A DNA stretch of 27,580 nt from NCBI GenBank assembly GCA_036653215.1, contig JAVVUK010000011.1:1-27580 (forward strand). The letters are read 5' to 3'. The notes beneath the pieces were generated by a model that did no database searches, had not been told where the DNA came from, and worked only from the letters and a program-made list of their open reading frames with translations. This document shows positions 1 to 7,468 of this stretch, piece after piece. This DNA is from JADFUS01 sp036653215 (GTDB lineage Bacteria > Bacteroidota > Bacteroidia > Bacteroidales > Rikenellaceae). The stretch's first letter is position 1. The number at the start of each line of letters is the position of its first letter. A program made the position numbers and the translations under genes.

Positions 1-331
1 GAGAAGACTTAAATGGAAGATCCCAGATGTGACTATAAGAGTGGTTTCCTATCGAGTGCCCTTCAGCGACTATTCTTTTTAATATTTCAGCATGATGCAA
101 TGCTTGTTTTCCTATAATAAAGAATGTCGCTTTTGCATCATATCTTTTTAAAACGTCAAGGACTTTAGGCGTTAATATAGGATCTACACCATCATCAAAA
201 GTGATGGCTATAAGGTCTTTGGCGGCTTTATTGCGACACAAACTTTTCATATATACCCCTGCTGATATGCTGTATGAAGCATAAAACAGAAGTAGAAAAG
301 CCACAAAAAGTATAATTATTACTACAAGCAT
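1..331 (-). CDS. Membrane-anchored polysaccharide deacetylase (NodB domain), 3' end outside window
   Basis: About 110 codons are visible, starting at an ATG at 329-331 and running off the left edge. Residues 1-19 are a hydrophobic stretch, likely an uncleaved N-terminal membrane anchor or signal. The NodB homology domain follows: motif 1 TFDDG at residues 44-48 (catalytic and metal-binding Asp) and the metal-binding motif NHSYSH at residues 96-101 with both His present. Family members are carbohydrate esterase 4 enzymes that remove N- or O-acetyl groups from sugars in the envelope. The start overlaps the end of the upstream ketosynthase-like gene by 10 bp, so it is translated as part of the same operon. 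Its job in a polyene-lipid operon is unclear; deacetylation of a glycolipid-type carrier is one guess. Confidence 0.85.
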   Translation of the reverse strand, partial: MLVVIIILFVAFLLLFYASYSISAGVYMKSLCRNKAAKDLIAITFDDGVDPILTPKVLDVLKRYDAKATFFIIGKQALHHAEILKRIVAEGHSIGNHSYSHIWDLPFKSS

Positions 332-1074
332 TTTAACTTAATTATTGAATTATCTTTATTGTCAATATCGTTTATTATAGTTCCGCTTTTCCCTTCGGCA
401 ATAAGTTTTGATATGGTCTCTACAACGGCACCACACCAAATTGAGCTATTGGTGTCTCTTGTAGATATATAGCAACCGGCTTTAAATTTAAATAATGGTG
501 CGTCTATCTCTGCCACCGAAGAGCCGAGTTGCTCCTTTGTTAAGATAAAAAATATCGATCCGTCACCAACAGTTTTACTGTTTTTAAGTAACCTCATGCG
601 GTGCATAATGGTTTCTAAGGTAGGCGTAGACTCGTCGAATACTCCAACAAGGACAGCTTTAAATTTGCCACTATCTAAATGTATAATAGCATCTATCAAT
701 GCACTTTCAAAACTCGTATAGCGATTAGTAAAGGTGTTGTTATAGCAATATAACGATCTTATAAGTGCTATTTGTGCTCCCACAGTGTTAAAAGTAGATT
801 GTATAAACGGAGTAGGGTTAACCATATACTCTTGTGCTGATATTATGTTATCAAGAAACTTTTCGCTATTTGTGATACAGCCTAATCCTGTTGCTGTTAT
901 TATTGCATCGACATTTCCGTAAGGTTCGAAATCTAATAATGAGTCTATTGCCGTTGAGACGCTCATCTTTACAACACGATCCATTCGACGGCGTAAATTC
1001 ATGTCCGGTACAAGTTCCTTAATGTCTCGTTTAAGACTTCCGGAAAGCTTTAAACAGTTAATATAGTATCCCAT
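322..1074 (-). CDS. Short ketosynthase-like protein (chain-length-factor type, Ketoacyl-synt_2-like)
   Basis: A 250-residue protein resembling the N-terminal half of a beta-ketoacyl synthase. Residues 86-100 (VNPTPF...NTVGAQ) match the conserved stretch before the nucleophile in ketosynthases. Where an active enzyme carries Cys, the local alignment with the neighbouring ketosynthase (TACSSATNAI against SFESALIDAI) puts Glu123, and no C-terminal His pair exists. Such proteins are thought to pair with an active ketosynthase and set chain length, as chain-length factors do in type II polyketide systems. The start codon overlaps the stop of the upstream active ketosynthase (TAATG), which fits 1:1 production of a KS/CLF pair. 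The family assignment is good; the role is inferred from position and the lost nucleophile. Confidence 0.78.
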   Translation of the reverse strand: MGYYINCLKLSGSLKRDIKELVPDMNLRRRMDRVVKMSVSTAIDSLLDFEPYGNVDAIITATGLGCITNSEKFLDNIISAQEYMVNPTPFIQSTFNTVGAQIALIRSLYCYNNTFTNRYTSFESALIDAIIHLDSGKFKAVLVGVFDESTPTLETIMHRMRLLKNSKTVGDGSIFFILTKEQLGSSVAEIDAPLFKFKAGCYISTRDTNSSIWCGAVVETISKLIAEGKSGTIINDIDNKDNSIIKLKCL

Positions 1075-2243
1075 TATTTACTAAAGACTAATGATGCACA
1101 GTTTCCGCCAAACCCAAATGAGTTTGAAATTACATTTCTTATATCTACACCTGTTTCAGTTTTGGTTATTGGAGCAAACCCTTGATCTATCATATTTTCA
1201 AATCGCAAATTAGCATATCTCACCCCATTGACAATAGATAAAACGGAATATACAGCTTCTACACCTCCTGAGGCAGCGAGTGTGTGACCTATGAAAGACT
1301 TTGTTGAACTGCTATGTGGTATCATATCTTTGAAGATCCGCTTAACAGCAGCAATTTCTGAACTGTCGTTGTTATTTGTCCCTGTTCCATGAAGGTTTAT
1401 ATAATCTATATCTTGTAATTCAATGCCAGACATAGCTAAAGCCTCACTCATTGCCAAATATGCACCTTGCCCATTATCGGATGATGCCGTTTGATGAAAA
1501 GCATCGTTAGCATTTGCATATCCTGAAAGCTCACAATAACTTTTATGACACTCTTTATCTTTAGTCAGCACCAAATAACCGGCTCCCTCTCCCAAATTAA
1601 GCCCTTTACGATCTTTATCGAGCGGTTTGCAAAGATCTTTATCGAGGATCATAAGTGAATTGAAACCATTGATTGTAAATCGACATAGAGCATCCACGCC
1701 TCCAACTACAACATAATCTAACATATCCCTATTAAGCATTTCTGCTCCCATAATTATAGCGTTTGTGGCAGATGAGCAGGCGGTGCTGATTGTTGTCATA
1801 AATCCGTCTATGCCACATTGATCTGCAATGAATTTGGTGCTTGTGGCACAGTCGTGTCCTGCAATAAATCGTAATTTGCCGGCACTTTTGTCTTTACTAA
1901 AATCTTGATAAAATTGTTCTGTAAGATCCATACCTCCAACCGTAGTTGAGGATATTAATCCCACACTTTTGTGTTTTGCTATGTGAGCATCTTCTACTGC
2001 TTCTTTAGCAGCAAGAGCTCCTAAAAGTGCAGTACGTGAAATGGTTTGTGTCTTAGATAATCCGAGCATCTCTTTCAATTGGTCATTCGTCTTTTTGACC
2101 TCTCCCACCGGTACATCAATAGAAGTTTCAAAAAGCGTTATGCGACCAATGCCACAACGCTCTGCAAGGAGTGATTGTAGGTTTTCAACACACCCAACGC
2201 CTATTGACGAAACAACGCCTATTCCACAAACTTTGATGCTCAT
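1074..2243 (-). CDS. Beta-ketoacyl-ACP synthase (KAS II/FabF-like), active-site complete
   Basis: A 389-residue thiolase-fold condensing enzyme. The complete catalytic triad is visible: Cys156 in STACSSAT, His285 in LHGTGTNNND and His320 in FIGHTLAASG; a C-terminal glycine-rich NSFGFGGNCA motif is also present. The enzyme would extend an acyl chain bound to acyl carrier protein by decarboxylative condensation with malonyl-ACP. It lies 3 bp downstream of an acyl carrier protein gene and its stop overlaps the start of a nucleophile-less ketosynthase-like gene, so the two probably form a KS/CLF heterodimer as in aryl polyene synthases. Length is close to the usual ~410 residues of FabF. Specificity for an aryl-primed chain is inferred from the operon. 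Confidence 0.88.
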   Translation of the reverse strand: MSIKVCGIGVVSSIGVGCVENLQSLLAERCGIGRITLFETSIDVPVGEVKKTNDQLKEMLGLSKTQTISRTALLGALAAKEAVEDAHIAKHKSVGLISSTTVGGMDLTEQFYQDFSKDKSAGKLRFIAGHDCATSTKFIADQCGIDGFMTTISTACSSATNAIIMGAEMLNRDMLDYVVVGGVDALCRFTINGFNSLMILDKDLCKPLDKDRKGLNLGEGAGYLVLTKDKECHKSYCELSGYANANDAFHQTASSDNGQGAYLAMSEALAMSGIELQDIDYINLHGTGTNNNDSSEIAAVKRIFKDMIPHSSSTKSFIGHTLAASGGVEAVYSVLSIVNGVRYANLRFENMIDQGFAPITKTETGVDIRNVISNSFGFGGNCASLVFSK

Positions 2244-2246
2244 GTT

Positions 2247-2501
2247 TTATTTTCGATTAGTGCTTATAAAGTCTGCCAAAGTATCTATTGAGAAGAATAT
2301 TTCTTTTGCCTTAGATGGGTTTTCTAATCTTATTCCATATGATTTCTCAAGGATAAGTATTATCTCAAGAGCATCTATGGAGTCTAAACCAAGCCCATCT
2401 CCAAATAGAGGTGCTTTGTTATCAATCTCTTCTGGGGTTATTTCTTCAAGGTTTAAAGCCTCTATAAGTTTCTCTTTGAGTTCTTGTTTAAGTTGTTCCA
2501 T
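2247..2501 (-). CDS. Acyl carrier protein
   Basis: A small acidic protein of 84 residues with the phosphopantetheine attachment motif LGLDSIDALE; Ser41 is the predicted attachment site. Predicted secondary structure is the usual helix bundle around this Ser. It carries the growing acyl chain for the neighbouring ketosynthases. It lies 2 bp downstream of the fused ketosynthase gene and 3 bp upstream of the next ketosynthase, and is one of two carrier proteins in this operon (the other at 7214-7465), so the pathway probably separates starter or early steps from later elongation, or uses one carrier per ketosynthase set. Confidence 0.9.
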   Translation of the reverse strand: MEQLKQELKEKLIEALNLEEITPEEIDNKAPLFGDGLGLDSIDALEIILILEKSYGIRLENPSKAKEIFFSIDTLADFISTNRK

Positions 2502-2503
2502 GT

Positions 2504-4171
2504 TTATTCTATTTTTATAAGTTTTAAGTCTGCCTGATATTCATCATGAAGTAGTTCACACCAACCGTATAATACGGCATCACATAAGCCGTTTGAAATT
2601 AATAACTTTGAATATTCGGATATGAAATTTATATTTTTATTTTCACTAATAAACATAGATAACTCTCCTTGAAATTTATGTTTTATAGCTATTTCGGCTG
2701 CAACAATATTTGCAAGTGTGTATACAAAAACTGCTGGTGATGCTCCTTCAGGGAGATGCTGATCTACTATTGATTGATGATTAATGTCTGTATTTAGTGA
2801 AGAGCTTCTATTTGCTAATACTATTCCTATTCGTCCTGCAGAATAAGGTAAGTCAATACCTTTTAATAATTTACAAGAGGCTACATATCCGAGTTTACAG
2901 AGGTCGTCCATCTTGAAAAATTTGAGATTGCTATCAGATAGAGCTTTATATTCACTTCGGATATATTCTGCAAATGGCACGTTGGTGTCTTTATCAATTT
3001 CGATATGGGCGATCTCGATTATATTTGCTTTATTTTTAGATGTTTGTTTTTGTTCACGAGCAGACTCTTTTGATAGAATAACGGCTACATTTGTGCCGCC
3101 AAAGCCAGATGCTGTTTTTATACAATGATCAACTTCCATATCTCGGTGTTTAGCAGATACGTTTAAGTTAAAAGGCACACCGCTTTTGGTGTAACCCTTT
3201 ACTCCAAATATATGGTTATTCCTAAGTTGTTCAATAGACAAGATGGTCTCTATTACCCCAGATGCGCCAAGCGTGTGCCCCAAGTATGGCTTTAGAGAGT
3301 TGCAAGGCACATCTGCTAATAAAGAGATGTTTAGAGCTTTACTTTCCATCTCATCATTAAAAGGAGTCCCTGTCCCATGAGCGTTTACAAAGCCTATCTG
3401 ATTGGGTGATAAACCGCTTTGGGTTAATGCTGTATTTATTGCCAATGAGAGTCCGTCTCCTGTTCTTGAAGGTCCTGATATATGATTTGCATCATCGGAC
3501 ATCCCTCCTCCGGAAACAACGATTTTAGATTTAGAAATGTCATTGTCGGCACTAAGTAACAGTGCTGCACACCCTTCACCAAGCGTCAGCCCATCACGAG
3601 ATTGGTCATAAGGATGACAAATAGTAGGACTTATAGATTTGAAAGAGTTAAATCCGCTAACTACAAATTCACTGATTACATCTACGCCTAATATATATAC
3701 GTTATCATATTGTCCTGCTTCAATAAATCGTGCGCCCATTACTATTGCTGCAACTCCCGATATGCAGGCATTTGAAACAATGATAGGTTTGTTTTTACAA
3801 TGAAAATAGTCGGCTATTTTATCGGACATAGACCATAGATAACACATATGTGTATCTGAGTTTAAACATTCTATATTTCCTTTGGTTGTCGATATGATAA
3901 GTAACGTTCTTTCATCGTCTATTTTTACACGACTCTGTTGTATGACATCTGAAAGAGCTGTAATTGATAGTTGTTCGGCAAAGGTATATTGTTCAAGCCC
4001 GACAATGTTAAGCAATAGTCTATCTATTAAGCAAACAGGTGTATTGTCTTTATATTTGCTTATATTAGTGGTGTAAGAGTGTACGCCAAGATAATTCTCT
4101 TGGGTGTCTCTTCCCAAAGAACTGATAATCCTATTGGGGCCGCAATACACTTTTCTTATAATAGATCCCAT
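2504..4171 (-). CDS. Beta-ketoacyl synthase fused to a C-terminal degenerate ketosynthase-like domain
   Basis: A 555-residue protein counted from the ATG at 4169-4171; a GTG four codons upstream (4183) is an alternative start. Residues ~1-368 are a full ketosynthase with intact triad (Cys136 in SNACISG, His265 in AHGTGTPFND, His299 in LGHTLGASG). A Lys/Gln-rich linker follows, then ~170 extra residues that FabF-type enzymes lack. That tail (motifs YVASCKLL, GRIGIVLANRSS, ASPAVFVYTLANIVAAEIAI) lines up by eye with the short ketosynthase-like protein at 322-1074, including the ASP/NPTP...N.VAAEIA block, but has no nucleophilic Cys. It therefore looks like a KS-CLF fusion in one chain. It overlaps the thioesterase gene by 16 bp. 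Confidence 0.82.
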   Translation of the reverse strand: MGSIIRKVYCGPNRIISSLGRDTQENYLGVHSYTTNISKYKDNTPVCLIDRLLLNIVGLEQYTFAEQLSITALSDVIQQSRVKIDDERTLLIISTTKGNIECLNSDTHMCYLWSMSDKIADYFHCKNKPIIVSNACISGVAAIVMGARFIEAGQYDNVYILGVDVISEFVVSGFNSFKSISPTICHPYDQSRDGLTLGEGCAALLLSADNDISKSKIVVSGGGMSDDANHISGPSRTGDGLSLAINTALTQSGLSPNQIGFVNAHGTGTPFNDEMESKALNISLLADVPCNSLKPYLGHTLGASGVIETILSIEQLRNNHIFGVKGYTKSGVPFNLNVSAKHRDMEVDHCIKTASGFGGTNVAVILSKESAREQKQTSKNKANIIEIAHIEIDKDTNVPFAEYIRSEYKALSDSNLKFFKMDDLCKLGYVASCKLLKGIDLPYSAGRIGIVLANRSSSLNTDINHQSIVDQHLPEGASPAVFVYTLANIVAAEIAIKHKFQGELSMFISENKNINFISEYSKLLISNGLCDAVLYGWCELLHDEYQADLKLIKIE

Positions 4172-4599
4172 TTCTCTTTCCACTTCATATAAAATTCAGG
4201 CGATAGCAATTGTAGCTCGCCATTACCATCAAGAAATACTTGGATGCTTGTCCCTGTGGCGATTACCTCACCATCGGACTCACGTCTTATTTCGTATTCA
4301 AAACATATTTTGGCAGCTTGTGTCCCAATATATCGAGTCTCAACAATAGCCGTATCGTCAAATTTTAAAGGACGTTTGTATTGTAATGTCATATCGACTA
4401 TTGGTGCTGTATATCCACTTTTATATATATCCATATAACTAAGACCAGAGTATTCTTTACCAAACGCCTCACGTCCATCTTCAAAATAATGAACATAATT
4501 CCCATGCCATACTATTTGCATAGAGTCAACCTCACTGAAACGAACACGTATCTTAGTTTGGCTTCTTAGTTTTATATTTTGTTGTTTCTTTTTTGCCAT
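4156..4599 (-). CDS. Hotdog-fold acyl-CoA/acyl-ACP thioesterase (4HBT/YbgC-like)
   Basis: A 147-residue single-domain hotdog protein. The family signature is clear near the N terminus: RFSEVDSMQIVWHGNYVHYFEDGREAF, where Asp25 sits at the catalytic Asp of 4-hydroxybenzoyl-CoA thioesterases and the HGNYVHYFE segment forms the central helix. Such enzymes hydrolyse thioesters of acyl-CoA or acyl-ACP. Aryl polyene operons commonly include one, for release of the chain or editing of stalled intermediates. The gene begins 5 bp after the dehydratase-like gene and its end overlaps the fused ketosynthase. The Lys/Gln-rich start (MAKKKQQN) is accepted because no other ATG fits the spacing. Confidence 0.85.
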   Translation of the reverse strand: MAKKKQQNIKLRSQTKIRVRFSEVDSMQIVWHGNYVHYFEDGREAFGKEYSGLSYMDIYKSGYTAPIVDMTLQYKRPLKFDDTAIVETRYIGTQAAKICFEYEIRRESDGEVIATGTSIQVFLDGNGELQLLSPEFYMKWKEKWDLL

Positions 4600-4604
4600 A
4601 ATAA

Positions 4605-5042
4605 TTACTCTTGAAGATAAATTTTCATCTCACATTCTGCAACTAATATATTGTTAATCTTAACAATAGCAGATATTAACGATATGTTCATCACCTCTTG
4701 TTCTATGGTTATTTCTGTTCTAAGTTTTTCTCCAACCTTCGGAAGAGAATAGATCTTAAATTTATTTACCGATCCTATATAGCCCAAAGGTACATTTTTA
4801 TTATTACTCTTGTAAATATATCCCATACGCATAGCTGCAGATTGAGCAATATGCTCAATTACCCCACATTCGCTAAATAGCTCTTCTTCGCAAAAGATAT
4901 TATCCTTATCTATTGTCAATCCGCTTCTCGATATGTTGTCTTCAACACCAAAAAATTCATCCACCATTATAATTGGTGCTCTTTGCGGTATGAATTCTAT
5001 TATCTCTTCGCTTGAGATTATGGCTTTCTCAAATACTCCCAT
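4605..5042 (-). CDS. FabZ/ApeP-like hotdog 3-hydroxyacyl-ACP dehydratase, catalytic His replaced
   Basis: A 145-residue hotdog-fold protein. The segment FIPQRAPIIMVDEF (residues 17-30) matches the LPHRxPxLLVD signature of FabZ-type dehydratases, and GVIEHIAQSAAMRMG (60-74) matches the helix bearing the second catalytic residue, Glu63. The catalytic His of the first motif is Gln20 here (codon CAA). The expected reaction is removal of water from 3-hydroxyacyl-ACP to give the trans-2-enoyl chain; with no enoyl reductase in the operon, repeated rounds would build a conjugated polyene. The substitution means activity is uncertain, or another residue serves, or a partner subunit is needed. It overlaps the radical SAM gene by 25 bp. 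Confidence 0.8.
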   Translation of the reverse strand: MGVFEKAIISSEEIIEFIPQRAPIIMVDEFFGVEDNISRSGLTIDKDNIFCEEELFSECGVIEHIAQSAAMRMGYIYKSNNKNVPLGYIGSVNKFKIYSLPKVGEKLRTEITIEQEVMNISLISAIVKINNILVAECEMKIYLQE

Positions 5043-6370
5043 AAAGGTCCTTTTTTGTTGCGTTTAAGTTTCAGTGTATTAACAATCTCATCTTGTGGCG
5101 TATCAGGAAAGATCCATGCTTTCCCAGTCTTCATTGCCTCTTGTTTTACATCCTCAAGGTTAAAATCTTTTGTAATATAGTATTTCGGTTCTATTAAATC
5201 ATCACTTATATCAATAACCCCGTCATTTATAGCATATTGGTGTAGCTTTGTGTTAGGATATATCCTCATCCCAATATAAGGAAATAAAACGGTATATTCC
5301 AACCTCTTAGAATTTTCTATGGTTGTTAATAGTTGTTTCTTAGTTTCGCCCCATCCTGCAAGGATTAAAAAGTGTGAATAGAACACATTATATTTAAGTG
5401 CTAATTCTGAACTTCTTAACACATCATCAAATGTGAAACGTTTCCCATATGCCGATAAAGTCTCATCACACAAAGACTCGGTTCCAAATTCTATATGTGT
5501 CAGTCCCGAACGTTTGAACATATCCATTTGAGAATTTGTAATATTTGATGGAGAGAAATAAGCTCCCCATGAGATATTTAAGTCGCTCTTTATCAACGCT
5601 TCCGCAAACTCCTCATTATAATTATTACATATATTAAAAACAGAATCTGTAAAGAACCAGTAGTTCACGCCAAAATCCTGCTTAGCCTTTGTCATGGTAC
5701 CAATAATGGTCTCAATATCCATTGTCCTCACACAGCTTCCGTCAATTTGTGGATATGTGCAATATATACAATTATATGGACAGCCCCTCTTGGTTTGTAT
5801 GTTTAACATCCCACTTTGTTTCCAATAGTATTCTACAAGTGTTGGTTCGTAAACAGAGTGTGGTGATAGTATATAATTACATTGCTTTTTATTGCTATAA
5901 CTTTCGGTATAAAGTTGTGCTATATTTTTAGTGTCACTGTTATCTCTTAGTGCAGAAATGAGTTCGCAAAGAGCTCTCTCACCCTCTCCTCTTATCCCAT
6001 AATCGACCCCCAATTCCATCATAAACAACTCTGGAAATATGGAAAAGCCTGCCCCTCCAATTATGATAGGTACATTTGTGGTTGATCGCACCACATCTAT
6101 CACTTGCTTGTAGCCGGGCATAAAGCCTCTTCGGTCGAGAGAATTAGCTCCATCGACGTTTCTTATGGATATACAGATATAATCGGGCATCTGAGTCTTG
6201 ATATATTCTTGAAGATCTAAATCGGAAATTATATTTAGATCTAAGATATCAATATTACACTCTTTAAGGTTATTTAACAAATATGACTTTAGATATGCTG
6301 TTCCTAAAGGATATACAGGATATGGTTCTTTATGTCTATTTGCCGATACCAATGCTATTTTTGTTGCCAT
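5018..6370 (-). CDS. B12-binding domain radical SAM protein
   Basis: A 450-residue protein. Residues ~1-145 form an N-terminal cobalamin-binding-type Rossmann domain, with the BchE-like opening YPVYPLGTAYLKSYL and the glycine-rich PIIIGGAGFS and GIRGEGE segments. The radical SAM barrel follows, with the cluster motif CPYNCIYC giving Cys197, Cys201 and Cys204 (C-x3-C-x2-C), then GWGE near the middle. Family members use S-adenosylmethionine, a 4Fe-4S cluster and usually methylcobalamin to methylate unreactive carbons or to rearrange or cyclise lipid and tetrapyrrole substrates. In this operon it could methylate the aryl head group or polyene chain; the substrate is not visible. The 16-bp overlap with the acyltransferase and 25-bp overlap with the dehydratase show tight coupling. 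Confidence 0.88.
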   Translation of the reverse strand: MATKIALVSANRHKEPYPVYPLGTAYLKSYLLNNLKECNIDILDLNIISDLDLQEYIKTQMPDYICISIRNVDGANSLDRRGFMPGYKQVIDVVRSTTNVPIIIGGAGFSIFPELFMMELGVDYGIRGEGERALCELISALRDNSDTKNIAQLYTESYSNKKQCNYILSPHSVYEPTLVEYYWKQSGMLNIQTKRGCPYNCIYCTYPQIDGSCVRTMDIETIIGTMTKAKQDFGVNYWFFTDSVFNICNNYNEEFAEALIKSDLNISWGAYFSPSNITNSQMDMFKRSGLTHIEFGTESLCDETLSAYGKRFTFDDVLRSSELALKYNVFYSHFLILAGWGETKKQLLTTIENSKRLEYTVLFPYIGMRIYPNTKLHQYAINDGVIDISDDLIEPKYYITKDFNLEDVKQEAMKTGKAWIFPDTPQDEIVNTLKLKRNKKGPLWEYLRKP

Positions 6371-7227
6371 ACATCATAAAAATTAAACCATTGTTGAGGG
6401 TGTTTTTTCACTATCGACTCGAATGATTTTATATATAGACTAAGAATTTCATCTTGGTCTAAACCCGCTTCTATTAATGTGAAGTTAAAGCTATAACGCA
6501 TCCCTTTTTCTTTCATGGCGAAATAAAAGACAATAGGGGTTTTTAATTTAGAGGCTAATAAGAAAGGTCCTTGAGGAAACAGAGCCGTTTTACCCATAAA
6601 CTGGACTTCCGATGTTGGACTATCTTTAGTATATCTATCTCCTTGGAAACAAACGTATTCTCCGGCATCAATAGCATATTTTATCTTTAATAGGGATTCT
6701 ATGCCTCCTTCGTTTACAGGTATGATTTTGTAAGGTATTCCAATAGATTGTATCGATTTTTTTATCTTTTGATACTCACCGTCAAACATCACCACATTAA
6801 GTTTAGAAGCATAATCGCCAAAAAACGAAGAGCCGATCTCCCAACAACCCACATGACCACCTATCATAACAATAGAAGAGTTGTCTAATAGTGATAGAAA
6901 TTGATCGTAATTTTCAAATGTGAATTTGTATTTATATGAAAGTCCATTTGCTACTGCTATTTTATCTATTATCGTTTGTCCGAAAATATAATAATGACAA
7001 TATAACTTGATAATAGATTTTAATATTCCATAATTGAGAATGTCTCTATTATAATGCCATATTGCCTTAGTAGCTTTGGGCGCAAAAGGAATAAAGTAGA
7101 CGACAACCATTGATAAAAACAGATACGCAGCTCTAATCCCAATTTTGCAAATCAGAAATTTAAAAAAACGGTATCCAAATGAGCCCCCACGAGATTTGCC
7201 ACTCCATGTGCTTTTATCGTTTTTCAT
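6355..7227 (-). CDS. LpxL/HtrB-family membrane acyltransferase
   Basis: A 290-residue protein with a hydrophobic N-terminal segment (residues ~33-48) that probably anchors it to the inner membrane. The family's catalytic H-x4-D/E motif is visible as GGHVGCWE (His125, Glu130), followed by the QGDRYTKDSP segment typical of LpxL/LpxM lipid A acyltransferases. Family members move an acyl chain from acyl-ACP to a hydroxyl of a membrane lipid. Aryl polyene operons carry such an enzyme, proposed to attach the polyene to a lipid carrier in the membrane; the same role is inferred here. It is not the housekeeping lipid A enzyme, judged by its place between a carrier protein (14-bp overlap) and a radical SAM gene. 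Confidence 0.85.
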   Translation of the reverse strand: MKNDKSTWSGKSRGGSFGYRFFKFLICKIGIRAAYLFLSMVVVYFIPFAPKATKAIWHYNRDILNYGILKSIIKLYCHYYIFGQTIIDKIAVANGLSYKYKFTFENYDQFLSLLDNSSIVMIGGHVGCWEIGSSFFGDYASKLNVVMFDGEYQKIKKSIQSIGIPYKIIPVNEGGIESLLKIKYAIDAGEYVCFQGDRYTKDSPTSEVQFMGKTALFPQGPFLLASKLKTPIVFYFAMKEKGMRYSFNFTLIEAGLDQDEILSLYIKSFESIVKKHPQQWFNFYDVWQQK

Positions 7228-7465
7228 TCATCTTCCTGATAATTAAATCATAAAAGTCTTGGAATGTCTTTATATTCACGAAATCGGGACCAACTAATAT
7301 TACCCCAAAATTGTTGTCTATTAAAACAACAACGTCCACAATATCAAGACTATCTAATTCCAATGTCTCCATTAACATAGCATCTGGAGTGATTATAGAG
7401 GCATCTGCTTCGAACTCATCGGCCAACACCTCATTGATTTTAGAGATAATTTCCTGGTCTGTCAT
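7214..7465 (-). CDS. Acyl carrier protein
   Basis: An 83-residue acidic protein with the phosphopantetheine site LELDSLDIVD; Ser39 is the predicted attachment residue. It follows the ketosynthase gene by 3 bp and overlaps the acyltransferase gene by 14 bp, so it probably hands the chain to that acyltransferase or serves the FabG/ketosynthase pair just upstream. It differs clearly in sequence from the other carrier protein of the operon at 2247-2501, which suggests distinct partners rather than a recent duplication. Confidence 0.9.
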   Translation of the reverse strand: MTDQEIISKINEVLADEFEADASIITPDAMLMETLELDSLDIVDVVVLIDNNFGVILVGPDFVNIKTFQDFYDLIIRKMNEKR

Positions 7466-7468
7466 AAT

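Noticed and set aside
2041..2520. 159-codon plus-strand reading frame
   Set aside because: It lies opposite the KS gene and the carrier protein gene, whose frames encode well-defined motifs; its translation is low in recognisable structure and has no promoter.
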